Of a stretch of 7,391 bases of DNA, positions 5,627 to 7,391 are shown piece by piece. Numbering within the stretch: the stretch's first letter is position 1; each line of letters starts with the position of its first letter. The DNA lies in contig JASHVU010000622.1 in assembly GCA_030044455.1 (NCBI GenBank), forward strand, positions 1-7,391, written 5' to 3'. The position numbers were made by a program, and so were the translations under genes. Below the pieces are notes generated by a model. The model saw nothing but the letters and a program-made list of their open reading frames with translations. It was not told the DNA's origin and did no database searches. The stretch is from Acidobacteriaceae bacterium (GTDB lineage Bacteria > Acidobacteriota > Terriglobia > Terriglobales > Acidobacteriaceae).

Positions 5627-5670
5627 AAGAATCGCATCCAGCGGAAATCTGCCGGGTGCGATTCTTGTTT
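5627..5670. terminator. Bidirectional terminator between pgk and vapC
   Basis: AAGAATCGCATCC (5627-5639) pairs with GGGTGCGATTCTT (5654-5666) over 13 bp with one G-T pair. After an A-C mismatch, GCGG (5641-5644) and CTGC (5649-5652) add four more pairs around an AAAT loop. The rightward side is followed by GTTTG (5667-5671), and the leftward side, read on the minus strand, runs into TTCTTTTG. It stands between the convergent ends of pgk (stop at 5600) and vapC (stop at 5675), so it probably ends transcription from both. Confidence 0.8.
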
Positions 5671-5674
5671 GCAT

Positions 5675-6127
5675 TCAGAACTGAGCGTTCGCCGCTCTGA
5701 AGTGGCCTTTCTTCGCCAAGGCAAGGAGCGCGCCGTCCGCCGTAACCAGCGTCGCCCCCAATTGCCGTGCTGTTGCCACAATGACGCGGTCAGCTGGGTC
5801 GGGGTGCATCTCAAAGGGCAGGCGAGTGCTGGCAACCGCGATCTCCGGTTCGAGAGGCGCCAGATGGACGCCGGGTTTTCCAAGTGCCGTACTGAGCCAA
5901 TCCATCACGTCGCACCCAAGTTGAACCCTTCCCTTGCTCACGAGCAGCGCTATCTCCCACGGGGTAATAGCTGAAACCAGGACAGCGTCTGACATCATCG
6001 CCGCCTCAATCGCTCCGCGGACGTGCTTCCCAATCTTTGGACTTCCCTCCAAATCCCAGATGAGGACATGCGTATCAAGCAGTAGGCCGGGGCGCTTCAC
6101 GCTTTCTAAAAGCAGGGGTCCGCTCAT
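5675..6127 (-). CDS. vapC: PIN-domain ribonuclease toxin, VapC family
   Basis: Toxin of a type II toxin-antitoxin pair: a Mg2+-dependent PIN-domain endoribonuclease, whose relatives cut tRNA or rRNA to stop translation, held inactive by the antitoxin. It has 150 residues. The four acidic active-site residues are in place: D18 in LLLDTHVLIW (15-24), E58 in SAITPWEIALLVSKGR (52-67), D113 in HPDPADRVIVATARQLG (108-124) and D131 in LVTADGALL (127-135). It belongs to the subgroup with the WEIALLV and DPADRVIVATA motifs (Sll0205-like). I chose the ATG at 6125-6127, whose ATGA overlaps the antitoxin stop and implies translational coupling; an in-frame ATG at 6140-6142 lies inside the antitoxin gene with poorer site spacing. 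All catalytic residues are intact, so it is probably active. Its RNA target cannot be predicted. Confidence 0.92.
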   Translation of the reverse strand: MSGPLLLESVKRPGLLLDTHVLIWDLEGSPKIGKHVRGAIEAAMMSDAVLVSAITPWEIALLVSKGRVQLGCDVMDWLSTALGKPGVHLAPLEPEIAVASTRLPFEMHPDPADRVIVATARQLGATLVTADGALLALAKKGHFRAANAQF

Positions 6128-6357
6128 TTCATTGCGTCCCATTCCACGTCAATCGGCGAAATAATGTCGCCCTCCCAGAGCACACTCCCTTTCATCGATC
6201 CGTAGAGCTGCTGCTTTTGCGGCGGCTCAGGGATCAGTCGGGCCACGGGCTTTCCGCGCTTGGTGATCACGAGCGGCTTACGCTTCTCGGCGACTTCATC
6301 AATGAGTTTCAGGCATTTGGCCTTGAATTCGCCGGCGGGAACAGTGGCAGCCTTCAT
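6124..6357 (-). CDS. Phd/YefM-type antitoxin of the VapC pair
   Basis: A 77-residue antitoxin. Residues 1 to about 42 form the Phd/YefM dimerisation and DNA-binding fold: MKAATVPAGEFKAKCLKLID (1-20), then KPLVITKRGKPVARLIP (27-43), where the ITKRGKPVA hairpin is the family signature. The tail GSMKGSVLWEGDIISPID (53-70) is the toxin-binding segment typical of antitoxins paired with PIN toxins. It neutralises VapC and, with it, represses its own promoter. I chose the ATG at 6355-6357 over one 11 codons upstream because it has a GGGAGGA site 5 bases before it and begins at the fold's usual first residue. The gene reads leftward, divergent from tpiA, first in the two-gene TA operon. A CAGGGATCAG match to the heptamer element (6228-6237) falls inside the coding region. 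Confidence 0.92.
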   Translation of the reverse strand: MKAATVPAGEFKAKCLKLIDEVAEKRKPLVITKRGKPVARLIPEPPQKQQLYGSMKGSVLWEGDIISPIDVEWDAMK

Positions 6358-6362
6358 GGCAT

Positions 6363-6369
6363 TCCTCCC
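6363..6369 (-). promoter_or_regulatory. Ribosome-binding site fixing the antitoxin start
   Basis: On the minus strand GGGAGGA lies 5 bases before the ATG at 6355-6357. The ATGs at 6382-6390 have no such site and lie within the operator repeat. Confidence 0.75.
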
Positions 6370-6389
6370 ATGGTCACGGACCATGGTCA
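6368..6389. promoter_or_regulatory. Repeat operator of the TA operon
   Basis: CCATGGTCA occurs at 6368-6376 and again at 6381-6389, a direct repeat with a 13-base period. The second copy lies in a perfect 10-base palindrome GACCATGGTC (6379-6388), and CCATGGT (6368-6374) with ACCATGG (6380-6386) also forms an inverted pair. The site covers the predicted transcription start and reaches the ribosome-binding site, the expected place for autorepression by the antitoxin-toxin complex. Two dimer sites about one helical turn apart would suit cooperative (conditional) binding. The repeats are seen; the binding is inferred. Confidence 0.6.
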
Positions 6390-6390
6390 T

Positions 6391-6419
6391 ATCGTAGCAC
6401 GGTCCCGGTCTTTCGTGAA
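6391..6419 (-). promoter_or_regulatory. Promoter of the TA operon
   Basis: On the minus strand TTCACG (6414-6419) and TACGAT (6391-6396) each match four of six consensus bases, with an ideal 17-base spacer. The start would fall near 6384, in the operator palindrome. The good spacing and operator position make this more credible than the hexamers alone. Confidence 0.45.
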
Positions 6420-6465
6420 GATCGCCCTGTGCCCTGCGTCACCCGGAGGGACGAAACCGATCCCA

Positions 6466-6471
6466 TAAAAT
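6466..6471 (+). promoter_or_regulatory. Possible -10 element for tpiA
   Basis: TAAAAT matches five of six -10 bases and lies 39 bases before tpiA, in the only A/T-rich spot of the gap. No good -35 hexamer stands 16-18 bases upstream. As tpiA is cut off from pgk by a terminator and a divergent TA operon, it needs a promoter about here. Confidence 0.3.
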
Positions 6472-6510
6472 TGAAGTGCGAACACTTTTCCATTCGAAGG
6501 AACCGAAATC

Positions 6511-7263
<753 letters not shown>

Positions 7264-7277
7264 GGGTGCTAGCGGAG

Positions 7278-7391
7278 CTAGTCTGATAGCAGGTCAGCGG
7301 GCCGCTCGGAGCGAAATGCTTCGGGCGGTTTCTTGTTGTTGGAGACATGTGCATCGAAGGCAAATAGTTGGCCGATGTTGCGGGCGTGGAC
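7278..7391 (-). CDS. Possible C-terminal fragment of a leftward gene
   Basis: The minus strand is open from the right edge to a TAG at 7278-7280, 37 codons, with GC-rich third positions (about 25 of 37). The translation (ending in RPADLLSD) shows no family motif. Other minus-strand frames are also open over much of this length, and the tpiA terminator stem lies inside it, so coding is doubtful. It would converge with tpiA if real. Confidence 0.18.
   Translation of the reverse strand, partial: VHARNIGQLFAFDAHVSNNKKPPEAFRSERPADLLSD
7302..7340 (+). terminator. Intrinsic terminator of tpiA
   Basis: CCGCTCGGAGC (7302-7312) pairs with GCTTCGGGCGG (7318-7328) over 11 bp with two G-T pairs and a GAAAT loop, followed directly by the T-rich run TTTCTTGTTGTT (7329-7340). 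It starts 38 bases after the tpiA stop. A small hairpin, CTAGC-GGA-GCTAG (7269-7281), lies between them. The reverse strand has no T-tract, so it acts rightward only. Confidence 0.85.

Noticed and set aside
5087..5674. 195-codon open frame antisense to pgk, running into the terminator
   Set aside because: It mirrors a certain gene, includes terminator sequence and looks compositionally random.
6128..6142. Upstream ATG for vapC adding five residues
   Set aside because: The ATG in the ATGA overlap with the antitoxin stop is the usual coupled arrangement and has better-spaced purines upstream. The upstream start is not excluded.

Overview
The window reads as chromosomal DNA of a moderately GC-rich bacterium, most likely an acidobacterium (Acidobacteriota, Terriglobia type). 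The main reasons are the secreted two-BON-domain protein, whose PYFGVFDN and SVPGIFSVTNN stretches match a family I associate with that phylum, and the gap/pgk/tpiA triose-phosphate cluster. This is recognition from memory, not a database result.

The left half (about 1-2530) is transcribed leftward. It holds a gene-poor stretch (1-445), a DinB-superfamily metal-binding protein (446-958), a secreted double-BON protein (1049-1588), and a P-loop kinase of the polynucleotide-kinase type behind a long disordered N-terminal region (1725-2531). A 320-base divergent intergenic region (2532-2851) carries palindromes, a Crp/Fnr-like half-site pair and a possible promoter for the next operon.

The right half is the lower-glycolysis block, read rightward: gapA (2852-3856), a RidA/YjgF-superfamily gene lacking the catalytic arginine (3958-4365), and pgk (4386-5600). 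The gapA-ridA gap is almost filled by an 84-base element of CAGGGAT-like heptamers that can fold into one long hairpin. A shorter run of the same heptamer family follows pgk, next to a probable bidirectional terminator. A leftward toxin-antitoxin pair (Phd/YefM-type antitoxin at 6124-6357, PIN-domain VapC at 5675-6127, 4-base ATGA overlap) separates pgk from tpiA. It has its own promoter and a repeat-rich operator. tpiA (6511-7263) follows with a strong intrinsic terminator (7302-7340).

GapA, Pgk and TpiA interconvert glyceraldehyde-3-phosphate, 1,3-bisphosphoglycerate, 3-phosphoglycerate and dihydroxyacetone phosphate, so one cluster holds most of the triose section of glycolysis/gluconeogenesis. 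The ridA-like gene sits only 20 bases before pgk and is probably co-transcribed. The toxin-antitoxin module looks like an insertion into this cluster. I do not see a clearly new multi-gene system. The items most worth following are the heptamer hairpin element, the arginine-less Rid protein, the operator architecture of the TA module and the Crp-like site at gapA.
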